Shown here: piece after piece, positions 45,421 to 57,046 of the stretch
How positions within the stretch are numbered: the stretch's first letter is position 1
How the letters are laid out: every line of letters begins with the position of its first letter
DNA from: Sesamum alatum
Taxonomy: Eukaryota > Streptophyta > Magnoliopsida > Lamiales > Pedaliaceae
DNA: 64,000 bases
Assembly: GCA_034509735.1 (NCBI GenBank)
Contig: JACGWO010000006.1
Coordinates: 7,765,001 to 7,829,000, forward strand
Reading direction: 5' to 3'
The notes under the pieces: generated by a model
What the model was told of the DNA's origin: nothing
The model's input: the letters and a program-made list of their open reading frames with translations, nothing else
Database searches by the model: none
Position numbers and translations under genes: made by a program

Positions 45421-46387
45421 CGCATTATATGTGGACTAAGATACCCTAAATATACTATTTTTTTTTCTATAAAATAACCATCTTTCTAGTCACTTGATTT
45501 TAATAATAATTTTCTTGATGTACATTTATAGTTAAATATTTTAGTAGTTTAGATAAGTCATTATTCCTCTAAATTCATAAACGACGGGTAGTGACATGGA
45601 CCCATTAATTTTTTATAATGTCAAAAATGTTCTTCAACTGACAACATAATTAACTTATTCAACTGTTGAAATTTTACATTAATTGATAAATTAATTTTTA
45701 TTAATGCGTTGTATTTATTTATATATTTTACTCTTATTAATATATTTTAAAATATAAAAAATTATTTATTATATGCATACAGTAACGACGTACCCGTAAC
45801 AACTAGTTTTCTTGAATCCAAACCCACCACAATGCTCCAAACGCAACCCGGGTCGCATGCGTTTGAGTGCACGAATGGTACAGCGCGTGGAGAAGTGCCA
45901 CTAAAGTTGAAAAGTCTAATATGCAAGTCCATCTTACGTTCCTTGTCCTTTCAACGGCCCTTTTATGTTGAATTGAATCCCCCAATGACTTCAATTTTAT
46001 TTAGAGAACAATTTTGTAGCCTTACCTAACTTCTCCCATTAAATTACATTTATTTTGGCAGTTTCTGAGTGTTTTTTTTTTTTTTTTTTATTTGTCCTAA
46101 TACAAACAAGAAAATCACGTTTCACTAACTAGTGGCGATTTGTGACATCGCGACACTAAATTTAAAAATACTGATTATATTTCTGTACAAATATAAATTT
46201 CTTATTTATTTCAAATGGGCCACATTTTAACGGCCAATATATTATTATATTTATCTTCTACTTTTACCCGTGTTAATCACGTGTATGCTAGTGATATCAT
46301 TTTATTTATCGGGGTATAAAAGTAATTTTTATACTTAAAATATACCACAAATATATATACCTTACCACACCCTAATATTCCCGATTT
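45421..46387. other. AT-rich spacer
   Basis: No gene is supported. A T18 run lies near 46073-46090. The short GC-richer patch at 45790-45960 has open frames on both strands but no recognisable protein. Confidence 0.4.
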
Positions 46388-46729
46388 CACTATAAATACC
46401 CAAAATAGTATTTTTTTTTAATGCAAGCTACTATTCATGATTTGACAAGACAACACCGAACACAGAAATTCTCTCTCTAGACAAAACAAAACTTGGGAAG
46501 TGTTAGTCACGTTGAGGATAATTTTCTCGTTCACCCTCATGCTCAAATTAAAACCACATTATTGGTCCCGTCTGTGCGAAACTCTTACTTTGACATTGAG
46601 AATGCAGACTAGGTCTCGAGCTCGCGACTTTCGAGCGGTGGATGCTGACCATGAAGCACATGAGAATCTAATGGAATAAACCCCCATCACCACATGAACA
46701 AGTCCCACCTCATTGCACACCTGCCATAC

Positions 46730-47095
46730 GAGGCTCGTGTGGGAGCTCCCGTGCAGTATAGGTGGATGTACCCATTTGAGAGGTAATTACTATTAACTCA
46801 GATATTTGTGTTTGATTTGTATAGTTCACTATTTTATGAGCCTAATTATTTGTATAGGTTCCTTCGTGATTTGAAGAAAAAGGTTAAGAACAAAGTACAC
46901 GTCGATGCTTTGATTGTCGAAGCTTACATTGTCGAAGGAACCGGACTATTCACTTTCCACTACTTTGCCCCCTAGATTCTTTGCAAGCGGCGGTAGGCCC
47001 GGTAGAAACGACGATCTCAAAAGCAACGATGACAGAATTCAACGGTCTATTTTCAACCACCCTGGCCGATTAAGTGGGCCTTCGAAAAAGAGATG
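46730..47095 (+). pseudogene. TNP2-type transposase C-terminal domain (DUF4218)
   Basis: Two exon pieces join across a GT-AG intron (46783-46857). Together they read EARVGAPVQYRWMYPFER and FLRDLKKKVKNKVHVDALIV, then EAYIVEGTGLFTFHYFAP before a TAG. This is the conserved DUF4218 block of CACTA transposases. A further frame (GRPGRNDDLKSND, RIQRSIFNHPGR) matches the segment that normally follows. The DDE catalytic core and N-terminus are absent. An upstream start (MQTRSRARDF, 46602) may be a fused or chance frame. Confidence 0.75.
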
Positions 47096-47976
47096 ACTAA
47101 GTAGTTCGGAACATCACATGATCGATATGTGTTGTGCGACTATGAAGTAGTAACGCCATAGTACGAGTAAAATTAGTTGTACATATATAGAATATGTATA
47201 TATATATATATATTCGTAAATATTCAATGTGATATATATATATATATATATGTACAACAATCTTTTGGCAACAGGCCAGTCTTGAATGAATTGTACAAAA
47301 AATACAACTCTCAACTTGTAGCCACTAATTTCAAAGGATGGTTCAACTTTTTTTTAATAAAAATTCTGAAATTATTAATTTTTCTGGAAGTTATTAAAAA
47401 CATTTTTTTATTGATGAAAATTGTTGATGATGAAAGTGATAATTGCATTTTCTGAATTTTTTGTAGAAATAAATTGTGGATTTTCTGGATTTTATTTTAA
47501 ATCGGGAATGATCAAAGTTGGGATTATGGATTTTTTTGAAAATTATTAATTTTCTGCCATTTTTAGAAGTTTTTCTTATTTTTTCTTAATTTTCTGTAAT
47601 TTCCTTCAATTTTCTGATTTTTTTTTTAAACTTTCTGCCTATATCATTAATTTTTCTATATTTGCTGTAATTTTTAGGTAATTTTATGTCATTTTAGAAA
47701 AAATAGGAAAATTAATGAAATTTAGTACACATTTCAAGAAACAATCATTATTTTTTCAAGTTTGGTTGAGTTTTCCACACCGCCATCGGGGACGTGGTAC
47801 GCGCCCATTTTATCCATCCGTGGACCAGATACAAAAATGTCATTTGGCACACCAACACTTCTGGTTCTAGCAGGTGAAGGTAAATAATTACATCTTTAAA
47901 AAAAGTTACTGCCAACTACCAATTTTTTATTTATTTATTTTTTTTGTCTTTCTGTCTTTGAGCTTAGGTGCTACTA

Positions 47977-49134
47977 GAAATGCACCGGCGATGACATGTT
48001 CAAAGTCTTCAAAATCTCTATTGGGAAATACATGCGTCGTGAGTTCGGTGAAGCCAGAAAGACGTTGGTCCGTCTGTTGTGGCCGACCAATGAGATCTTG
48101 TGCCAGCAACTGCAGGAATACTAGGCCTCCCCCAAGTTTCAGGTGGAGGCCGTGAAGAATAAGGCGAACCGGGTGACCAACATGGAATCCGTGGCCATTA
48201 TGTACAGCAGGGGATCATTCTCTGCTGGGATGCACAAGAGGAAGTTGGTAAGTTTTTTTTTAAACTAGATGTTGTGACACGCCATTCCTACATGCATATA
48301 ATAAATATTCTTTTGTGCTTTAAAATATTATTATAAATAAGAGTAAAATATATAAACCAAGACATTACATTAAAAAGAAAAAAAGAAAGAAAGAAAGAAA
48401 GAGAAGAAACTAATATATCAGTTAATGTAAAATTTGGAAGTTGAATAAGTTAGTTATCTTATAGTGCAACGGTGTCATTATCCGACATTTGTGAATGTGG
48501 AGGTCCTTTTCTTTTTATATTCGTATAAGTTATGAATAATTAATAAATGTGATTTAGTTATGAAATTTTAGTGCATACAATTTTCATTTGTTGCACAATA
48601 GGAGCAGCTCGCTAGGTCGCCAAAGAAAATGGAGCTCTTCTCCAAATGCTACAAGAAAAAGGTCGACAGTAACTGGAGTGGACCGAAAGTGGAACAGGTG
48701 GTGGTAAGTACATTAAAAGAAATAACAATTTAATTAATTGTTTGTGTTTTTAGTAATTGACTTTTTCTTATTTCAGGAGATTTTCCAAAATATGCTTGAG
48801 GACCAACAGGCCCAGGCACCTCTTGATGATTTTCCTGCTTTTTTAGCAGGCTCCGTGGCCTAGACCGAGCAACAGCTGTGGATCTCAGCAGTTGGGGGCC
48901 CAAACAATGGCCACGTATTCAGTTTGGGCTCATAGGCCCACACGCTAGTTGCAGACCATCATAGAGAACCACGCCACCCCCATCGCCACTGCCTTCAGAA
49001 CGGACCCCAGATCCAGATACCGTTGAACTGAATGATCGTGTGGCCAGAATGGAGGAGATAAAGATGCCTATGATGACGCATTTACCCCATCCCTCCAATG
49101 CCCAAGCATTCCCAGCCTCCTACAGATGACCCGG
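47977..49134 (+). pseudogene. CACTA second transposase gene (Transposase_24/PTTA type), main part
   Basis: Three exons are visible: up to 48247, 48602-48703 and 48777-49134, with GTAAGT donors and CAG/TAG acceptors. The protein pieces are GKYMRREFGEARKTLVRLLW, FQVEAVKNKANRVTNMESVA, RSPKKMELFSKCYKKKVDSN and EIFQNMLEDQQAQAPLDDF. They are followed by ISAVGGPNNGHVFSLGS, a hallmark of this family. Such proteins bind subterminal repeats of CACTA elements. Two in-frame TAG stops (48861, 48933) and at least one frame change disable it. The coding sequence is split at 49134 by an LTR retrotransposon. Confidence 0.78.
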
Positions 49135-50339
49135 TGTCACCTGCCGCCCCTTAACTAGGAGTGTCGGCAGTGACTTGCGGAGGACGTACGGGCGACAAGG
49201 GGATGTCGGCCCGGCACGCGGGAGCGCGAGGGTCTAAGCGGTACGCAATTCGGACGTCGGATGAGGGAGTTGTGAAAAAGGTGCGCTCCTCGGCCATTTC
49301 AAGGATTTTGAATATCTACTGCGTTAACAAAGGAAAATATTTTTTAAGCCTATTATAAAGGGGACAGTAGTGGTGACCTCCAGCCAGTCCCCCCCGTGCA
49401 GTAAGGCACTAAATGAACGATTCCTTTGGGGCATGTGGGGGCCTCAAGGGCCGGCTTTAGGCACCTCGAAGAGAGGGTTAAAGTCCCCCGGCGGTATGGG
49501 AACCGAACGGGCGGCGTGGGACCAAGATGGCACACGTTGGGCAAGCAACGCGCCGAGAGGCTCCGTTGATTGCGAGGATGCCCCGCGGGCTGCAGGAAGT
49601 CATAGGCAACACCTCTCGGGCGGAATGAGCGATCGAGGCAAAGCATTGATTCGCCTCGAAAGACCTCGTGAGCTACTCGTGACATACGCTATTGGGTTCT
49701 AGCAATGCACGATGATCCGTTGGCTAAGATACGCGGTCATAGGGTGACGCCGCGATGTGGGCAAATTATGAGGCCACGCCGAAAGGCAAGAAGGCATGTT
49801 GGGCATGCCGTGCGGGACTGATGTGAGATGTTGGCATAAGAGTTGGGCCACGGACGGATGATGCTGCCCTACTCGGGCGAGGCATGCGAGACGGGCATGG
49901 CGAAGACATGCGCCGGTAATGCATCGGGTGATTGTTGTGTGTGTGATGAGCGTTGTGGGCGTAAGTTTGGCCCATAGTGCCGAGACGAGGCGAGGATGCT
50001 TCGAGCCATTGCGAGAAGTACCGGCAAGGTCCGAGATTGTGGGCGAGATACATGATGACAAGCTAGCTAGTTGGGGCCGGACATGAAGGCGCGCAAGGCG
50101 CGAGAGCCGCGACCCTCTGCGAACATGGGCATTCCGGATAGGCGAGTGCTTGGGCGCAAGGCGCCGCACAGGAATGCGTTCAGATGTCGCGGTAGTAAGC
50201 TGCGGGTGTTGAAGACACATGATCGGGAGACCGAGAGGACTCGAATGGAGGAAGGCCGGTCGAAGGTTGTGTGCAACCTGAGAGGCATCACGGGCGAAAA
50301 AATAATATTCTGCTGCGACAAAAGAGTCTGCCCGTGACA
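49135..50339 (+). repeat. 5' LTR of the LARD-type element
   Basis: The 1205-base LTR starts TGTCACCTGCC and ends GTCTGCCCGTGACA. It is much more GC-rich than the surrounding DNA. Differences from the partner LTR are mostly C/T and G/A changes. Confidence 0.85.
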
Positions 50340-50340
50340 G

Positions 50341-50357
50341 TTGATATCAGAGCCTGG
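50341..50357 (+). other. Primer-binding site of the LARD-type element
   Basis: TTGATATCAGAGCCTGG lies one base after the LTR and resembles the initiator tRNA-Met site TGGTATCAGAGC with two or three changes. Confidence 0.6.
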
Positions 50358-51595
50358 ATAATCCCGGGCTCGCGAAGGACGAAGTGCACACTTGAAGAGG
50401 AAGTGTGGCACACGAGCTCTACAGCAGGTAGAGGCGAGTTGAGATCGCTTTAAGACAGAATCAGACGGAATTACGGCACAAATTCTTAGGTTTGCTGCGT
50501 TGGCTTTGAAATGCTTCAGTGAGCTGATTGTAAGACGGAATGGTTTTGAGAGATGTTCGCCACAGTGTGAGATGGGTGGCATCCTTTTGTGCGCGTTGGG
50601 GATGCTTGTGATTGAGTAGTGACGGTCCAACCTTGTGATTGTGTTGTGTGGGTTGGCAGTGTTGTTGGCATCATGTGTGTTTGAGCAAGCTGTCGGTCGT
50701 TCCCGAAATTTTTTGTTTTGGGCGATGTAAGAATCAGATTTTCAGAATTCATCTTGACTTCTCTATGAGAGAGGGGGACATGCCGATGAGTCGGGTGGAC
50801 TGCGAGAGCCACGTTTGCGCGATCGAGCAACCATGTGTGCAGGAATACTGCAAGTCAGGAGACAATTAAGGCGTTAAGGCTGTTCGGTGGGTGAAGTACC
50901 ACCTTGTGAGAAACCTTCCAGCGGGAAAGGACGAGCAGATGTTGAGGTGCTGAGGCACAGTTGCACGTAAGTTGCATGAGAGCAAGCCACCCTTGGGGTT
51001 GCAAGGAGTGTTCGCCTAGACCCCTTCTTTGTGGACAGTGTTGCGCGTGGAAATGTTCCGAACAATGTGTTTGAGCAGAGCTGAGAATGTTGGGATGAAG
51101 TTCTTGTGGAAGAGATGGGGGTTCATCGAGCGAAAAGATGACACGCTCCAAGAACTAGAGAGCAGAGATCCGTTATGTATTAATTGTGGCAATTTGTCCA
51201 GAGCTTGTGTGGAAGGAGGCCACCAAGCCGTGTTGTGTGTTCATCAAAGAGCACAAGCTGAGCTGAGTTGAGAATGTTCATTGAAGAGATTCTGACACCA
51301 TATGAGCGGCATGGTACGAACGGGTGGGGACCGGGAATTCTCACCCGACTGACGGATTGGGGGGGGGGGGTGGCAATCCCAATCCTGCGGTCAGTTGGGG
51401 GTGAAGACCTCAATCTTTGTGCGAGTCAAGAGGACTCTTTGAGGAAAGAATGGGACCAGCATGCGGCGGGGTTCCGATGTGTTGGGCGAGGCCCAAGTGG
51501 TCAAGTTTGGCTTCAGTGTGGTCGGTCACCGCAGAGGCGGACTGCGTGCTTGCCGAGGACGACAACACATCGAGTGGTGGAGAGAGTGCGTACGA
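50358..51595 (+). other. LARD internal region, non-coding part
   Basis: No conserved retroelement domain can be seen on either strand. Open frames up to about 120 codons occur on both strands, as expected for GC-rich non-coding DNA. A run of at least ten guanines lies at about 51359-51370. Confidence 0.6.
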
Positions 51596-52170
51596 CATGC
51601 ACAGACTTCAAGCTTGACTTGTTCTAGATCAATTCGGGTGTAATTCAGGCACTATTTTGAGGGACATGATTCATTCTAGCTCAATTCCGGGTGTATATGA
51701 GGTACTGTTTTGAGGGATAACACAGTATGACGGCACACTTGACGAAACTTGAGGCACAGTTTGCTACCCATCAGTCATAGAAAGAGAGTGCAGACTGTCG
51801 GCATAGTCTTCGGACTTGGAGATTTGAGTGTATCGAGACATTATACATGGGGGCAAACCATCAGTTGAGGCAACAGTTTGGGAAGAGAGTGTAGCGGTAT
51901 ATACAGACTTCCAGCTTGTGTTGAATGTGAAATGGAGTGCATTGAGGCACTATTTGTGGAGGCGATCCAGCTACCGAGGAAGTGAGTGCAGAATGAGTGT
52001 ACAGACTTCCAGCTTACACTTTTGTGTCGAATTGGATGCATTGCGGCACTATTCGGGGGAGCCAACCACCAATTGAGGGAGAGGGTGTAGAAGAAGCACA
52101 CGGACTTCCACTTGTGTTGATCAGGCCACTATGGGGTGCAGATGAGGCATCATCGGGGTGGAGACAACGT
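51596..52170 (+). repeat. Degenerate tandem repeats, period about 100 bases
   Basis: The phrase CAGACTTCCAGCTT or close variants recurs near 51602, 51903, 52004 and 52103. It is followed each time by GTGT..GAAT..G..GCAT and a GAGGCACTATTT-like segment. The units are strongly diverged. Confidence 0.6.
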
Positions 52171-52310
52171 GTTGTTCTGAAGAGGCACTCATGCAGATGG
52201 GTTTGAAAGAGCCAGAAGTCGGTCTGGTGTTGCGTGATAGTGGGAGGAGTATCAGGCACTGCATACACTTTAATTCTTTGTGTATGTATTGACGAGGGCG
52301 TCAACAGATC

Positions 52311-52323
52311 GAGTGGGGCAAAA
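52311..52323 (+). other. Polypurine tract of the LARD-type element
   Basis: GAGTGGGGCAAAA directly precedes the 3' LTR. Confidence 0.65.
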
Positions 52324-53517
52324 TGTCACATGTCGTCCCTTAACTAGGAGTATCGGCAGTTGCTTGCGGAGGACGTGCGAGCAATAAGGGGATGTCGGCC
52401 AGGCACGCGGGAGCGCGAGGGTCCAAGCGGTACGCGATCCAGACGTCGAACGAGGGAGTTGTGAAAAAGGTGCGCTCCTCGGCCATTTCAAGGACTTTGA
52501 ATATCTACTGTTGGAACAAAGGAAAATATTTTTAAGCCTATTATAAGGGGGACAGTAGTGGTGAGCTCTAACCAGTCCCCCCCGTGCAGTGAGGCACTAA
52601 ATGAGCGATTCCCTTGGGGCATGTGGGGGCCTCAAGGGCCGGCCTTAGGCACCTCGAAGAGAGGGCTAAAGTTCCCCAACGGTATGGGAACCGAACGGGC
52701 AACATGGGGCCAGGATGGCACACGTTGGGCAAGCAACGCACCGAGAGGCTCCGTGTGATTGCGAGGATGCCCTGCGGGCTGCGGGAAGTCATAGGCAACA
52801 CCTCTCGGGCGGAATGAGCGATCGAGGTGAAACATTGAAAGATCTCGTGAGCTACTCGTGACATGAGCTATTGGGTTCTAGCCATGCACGACGGTCCGTT
52901 GGCTAAGATACGCGGTCGTGGGGCGACGCCGCGCTGTGGGCAAATTATGAGGTCAGGCCGAAAGGCAAGAAGGCATGTTGGGCATGCCGTGCGGGACTGA
53001 TGCGAAATGTTGGCATACGAGTTGGGCCACGGACGGAGGATGCTGCCCTACTCGGGCGAGACATGCGAGACGGGCATGGCGAAGACATGCGCTGATAATA
53101 CACCGGGTGATTGTTGTGCGTGCGATGAGCGTTGTGGGCGTAAGTTTGGCCCATAGTGCTAAGACGGGGCGAGGATGCTCCGTGCCATTGCGAGAAGTAC
53201 CGGCAAGGTCCGACATTGTGGGCAAGATGCATGATGGCAAGCTAGCTAGTTGGGGCCGGACATGAAGGCGCGCAAGGCGCGAGGCCGCGACCCTCTGTGA
53301 ACATGGGCATTCCGGATAGGCGAGTGCTTAGGCACAAGGCGCCGCACAGGGATGCATTCGGATGTCGTGCTAGTAAGCTGCGGGTGTCGAAGACACATGG
53401 TCGGGAGACCGAGAGGACTCGAATGGAGGAAGGCCGGTCGAAGGTTGTGTGCAACCTGAGAGGCATCACGGGCAAAAAAGTAATATTCCGCTGCGATAAA
53501 AGAATCTGCTCGTAACA
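52324..53517 (+). repeat. 3' LTR of the LARD-type element
   Basis: The 1194-base partner of 49135-50339 ends CTGCTCGTAACA; the last bases TAACA against TGACA show decay of the terminal repeat. Confidence 0.85.
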
Positions 53518-53522
53518 CCTGG

Positions 53523-53575
53523 CCACAGCTGAGGAGTCCGGTGATGATGTGGAGCAGGATGAGAAGGCCGCTTAG
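53523..53575 (+). pseudogene. CACTA second gene, C-terminal tail beyond the LARD insertion
   Basis: Joined to 49134 without the inserted element and one copy of the duplication, the text reads on as an acidic tail (TAEESGDDVEQDEKAA) to a TAG at 53573-53575. This supports both the insertion point and the gene end. Confidence 0.65.
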
Positions 53576-54409
53576 ATTAGGAATTTTTTTTATTTAATTT
53601 ATTTTTTTGTACAATTTTTTAATTACTATTTATATTAAGTTATTAGTTTTGCTTTTAATATTTAATTGCATTCCTGTTTATTTAATATTTTAATTGATAT
53701 AATTTAAAAAAAAGATAAATTATGAATTAAAATAAAAATAAATTATTATAGTAAGAAATATTAATTTTATTTATCAAAATTAATTTGAAATAAATCAATT
53801 TGTAAATAAAATAGTTACATAATAATTTTAAATTAATATATCACAATATTGAAAATTAAACTAATTTAAATTAAAAGATTAAAAATAAAAAAATAAAATA
53901 ATTATTTAATAAAAAAAGTAAATTTTTTAAGGAAAATTAAATTTTCAACTGGATTTTTTAACGAAAATTGTCACAAAAGTTAAGAACATATAAATAGGAA
54001 AACCGCTAGAAAAACAAATACTCGATGCAAAAACCGCCACAAAATACGACACAAGAGATGTCACTACACTCGTCTCAAATTTTGATACCGCAAAATGCGT
54101 CTTAAATTTGTCTCTTTTGGGTGTTTGTGACGGCAACCCGTCACAAAAATTATGAAAAGTTTGAGACGGGTCTGCGTCACAAAAGGTGTTGCAAAAAGAT
54201 AAACATAAGTTGTTCCAAATTTCGTCACAAAAGTCGTTGCAAATTTAATTCAACTATTATCTATCTATTCGACAATATTTGGAATGGTGTTACAAACCCG
54301 TCTCAAGTCCGCGTCAAATTTGTGATGGCAAGGCCGGGCAAATATTTACCCATCAGAAAACCCGTTGAAAAAGCCGTCGACTCATTGAAAATTAATTCAT
54401 ATTTATAGT
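53576..54409 (+). other. CACTA 3' flank with subterminal repeats
   Basis: A very AT-rich 350 bases is followed by a dense array of GTCACAAA, CGTCTCAAA, GTGACGG and GTTGCAAA motifs in both orientations (53940-54350). This is the usual binding array near CACTA ends. Confidence 0.55.
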
Positions 54410-55227
54410 GTTTTCTTATTACTTCTCGCTAATATCATTTTATATAAAATACTAGTTACTATTAAAATTATAAAATTTATTATTGTGATAAAATTCTTTT
54501 CACTAAATGTATATAATTAGTAACAACATTAAAATTATTAAAAAAAATGACAGTATTCCAAATTTAATTTCGTTTCCACCCAAAATTGGGTGAGAAACTG
54601 GAAGTGTAAGACTGAAAAGGCAAATAAGTTTTCATTTTAATTATTTTTATATACTCTTTGGTCCATAAACATGTTTTTTTCCTCTAATTATATATTATTT
54701 TATTTATTTTTTTCGCTTACCTATCTACTCTCCTTGCTTCATCCCCGACAAAAATAAATCATTTTCTTTTTTCAGTATTTTGAGTCACAATTTGGTGAAT
54801 AGAAAACATATAAAAAGTTAATATAGAAAGATGTTAAATTAGAAATGATAGACGGATTATATAGATAACAAAAATATTTCGTTGGTAGCTAAAAATAATT
54901 AAGAGAAAATGTTTGATTTGGTTGTAGCAAACAAAAGGAGGTGTTTGCTATGAGTGTAGGATTGGACTAATTTAAATAATTATTTGGCCCAATCCAATAT
55001 TTTCAATTTTAAAAATATTAACCCCAGCTCAATTTAATAATCATTAAATCCCCACTTTGCAGTCCAATTGAATTGAGGTGGGTTTTGCATCTTTTCATAT
55101 ATTGATATTTTTATAGTTCGTGGAGTCATCTCACCTATAATATCAAATAAATTTTAGATCTCAACTGTTCCAAATACATGAGATATATAGTACCAAATTA
55201 CGTGTTCTAAAATTACAAGTAAAAGTC

Positions 55228-55270
<43 letters not shown>

Positions 55271-55520
55271 TGGGTCGAACACAATTTATGCAGTCTACTG
55301 AATATGAAATCGAACCCAATGGTAAAAAAAATGCGGTTCTTTTAAAATTAGCCCCAGATTTAATATAATTCCTCTTGTTTTATGTTTTTTTTTTTTTTAA
55401 AAAAAGAAAACAGTTTGAAGCCCCTCTCTCTAGCATGGAACCAAACGACGCCTTCTAGAAACTAGATAGTCAAGATACATGTTGTGAATTCAGGTGTTGA
55501 ATTAATGATGTCTAGGCCTG
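54410..55520. other. AT-rich spacer
   Basis: No gene is seen. It holds a (TAA)n microsatellite and a T/A tract near 55385-55410. Confidence 0.45.
55231..55268. repeat. (TAA)n microsatellite
   Basis: About 12 perfect ATA/ATT-type trinucleotide units. Confidence 0.9.
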
Positions 55521-55837
55521 CACTAGAAAAAAATAATTATTGGCTATATCTTTAATGATTATGGTTAAAAATCGTGGTAAATAACGATTATTAAATATGA
55601 TTATATAAAAATTGATACAAAAAATAGATTTGCCACCATGAAAATTTTATTTACCACGGCTAAGAGCAGTGCTAAAAACATTCGCCATGGATTTTAGTCA
55701 TGACAAATAATTTAGCCACCCTCACAAAAATTACGGTCAATAATCGTTGCGTGACCGTGGTCAATGACTATTTGTTATGGCTATTTAGTATTAACCATGA
55801 TAATTAGCCATGGTTAAATGTTATATTTTCTGTAGTG
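55521..55837. mobile_element. CACTA MITE
   Basis: Starts CACTAGAAAAAAATAATT and ends TTTTCTGTAGTG; flanking triplets are CTG and CTA, a duplication with one change. The interior repeats ACCACGG, GCCATGG, AACAT and TGGCTAT. Confidence 0.75.
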
Positions 55838-56704
55838 CTAGTAGTTTGTATCCCATTGAACGTATGGATGTTTGTCTCATTTTATGTGATATTACTGTAA
55901 TTTATTTTATAATTTTTAGTTATATTGATGTATTGATTGAACTAATATTTCATCAATTGCTCAACTTATTGAAACATTAATATAATCATATAATTATCGT
56001 TTCAAATATATATATAAAAAAAAAAAGAAAATAAAGGCTTGATTGCCTCCACATTCAAGTTTTGACTGTTAATATAATTTAAAGATTAAATCTAGTTCTA
56101 TTAATGGGAAGGATAAAACGCTATTCATTCCCGATAAGGGTGTTCAACAAAATTGTTGGGCCTTCAACCGATCGGTCTAACTCAGACCGTACTATAACTA
56201 GCGGGTAAGAATAGGTTGAGTTGGTCTTGGACTAATAAAAAAAAGACCGCATTTTAACTATTGGATTTGGTTTTATGTTACAACAGTACTAAAAACTTTA
56301 TATTTTTATATAAAAGTTTGATAATATATTATGATATTTTTTTTATTGGCAGTATAATATATATATATAAATATATGAATGATATCAATTAATTAACTAA
56401 TTCTGGGTTATTGATAATTTTCTATAATTTTTATGCAATTGATAAATGCAAGAACTTGATCAAATAGATGATATTATCATTTTGTTACAATCACTTTTCA
56501 TAATCATCTTATTTTCTTTTAAATAATATTTGTTTAAATACTTATATATTATTATGAACATTTTATAGTATAATTTAATGCAGAAAAATAAGGATTCTTT
56601 TCACAATCTTATTCAAAAATATTCGGCAAGTTTTTTATATCATTTGTATTTTTCTATATAAATATATAACCATGTATAAGTGTTTACTTTTACACATCTC
56701 GTAT
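55838..56704. other. AT-rich spacer
   Basis: A GGGTGTTCAACAAAATTG segment near 56138 resembles a hAT-type end, but no matching right end was found. Otherwise nothing is recognised. Confidence 0.4.
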
Positions 56705-57022
56705 CACTACAAAAGAAAAAATAGATTTTTTGCTATAAATGATCACAATTAAAACATCGTGGTAAATAAATATTATTAACCACGGTCAAACAAAACCAAT
56801 GCGAAAGTTCAAACTTTTACCACGAATCAATATTTGCCATGGTTCTAGCCATGACCGAAATATTTGCCATGGTTTTAGGCTTTTAGCCATGGGTTATGTT
56901 TTGACATCACTTGCGGGAACAACGACTAATGACGATTGCGGAGCCATAATTAATTTGTATTCATCATGATTTTTTTCTTTTGACCATAGTAATTGTAGCA
57001 AGAAATCATATATCTTCTAACG
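56705..57022. mobile_element. CACTA MITE with TAT duplication
   Basis: Starts CACTACAAAAGAAAAAATAG and ends ATATATCTTCTAACG, with TAT directly outside both ends. It is the closest relative of 23817-24141. Confidence 0.8.
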
Positions 57023-57046
57023 TATCTTTACATTTTTGCAATTAAT

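Larger units (their letters stand above)
49135..53517 (+). mobile_element. Non-coding LTR retrotransposon (LARD-type)
   Basis: This 4.4-kb element has two 1.2-kb LTRs (TGTCAC...TGACA/TAACA), a PBS-like site, a purine tract, and a target duplication CCCGG/CCTGG (49130-49134, 53518-53522). The interior of about 2 kb contains no gag or pol motif in any frame; it is GC-rich and partly tandem-repetitive. That is the definition of a large retrotransposon derivative that needs enzymes supplied by another, probably gypsy-type, element. It sits in the last exon of the CACTA second gene. Confidence 0.85.
46388..54409 (+). mobile_element. Decayed CACTA transposon carrying an LTR element
   Basis: The span holds the C-terminal part of a TNP2-type transposase, a Transposase_24-type second gene, and a right flank full of CGTCACAAA-type subterminal repeats. 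Candidate ends are CACTATAAATA at 46388 and its complement TATTTATAGTG ending at 54409, each followed outwards by TTT. Those ends are short and could be chance; an alternative left end CACTAACTAGTGG lies near 46125. Most of TNP2 is deleted. Confidence 0.5.

Noticed and set aside
46602..46676. MQTRSRARDF frame as start of a gypsy gag gene
   Set aside because: It stops after about 25 codons and lies directly before the DUF4218 block of a CACTA transposase; no gag core follows.
47114..47455. Short frames rich in isoleucine and tyrosine on both strands
   Set aside because: They are translations of TATATA repeats.
51359..51370. Run of guanines as a G-quadruplex regulatory site
   Set aside because: A single G run without further G tracts of similar length nearby is weak evidence, and such runs are also common sequencing trouble spots.
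49353..53518. Many open frames of 60-190 codons on both strands in the 49-53 kb region
   Set aside because: They lie in LTRs and the GC-rich interior of a non-coding element, occur in mirrored frames on both strands, repeat between the two LTRs and match no protein family.
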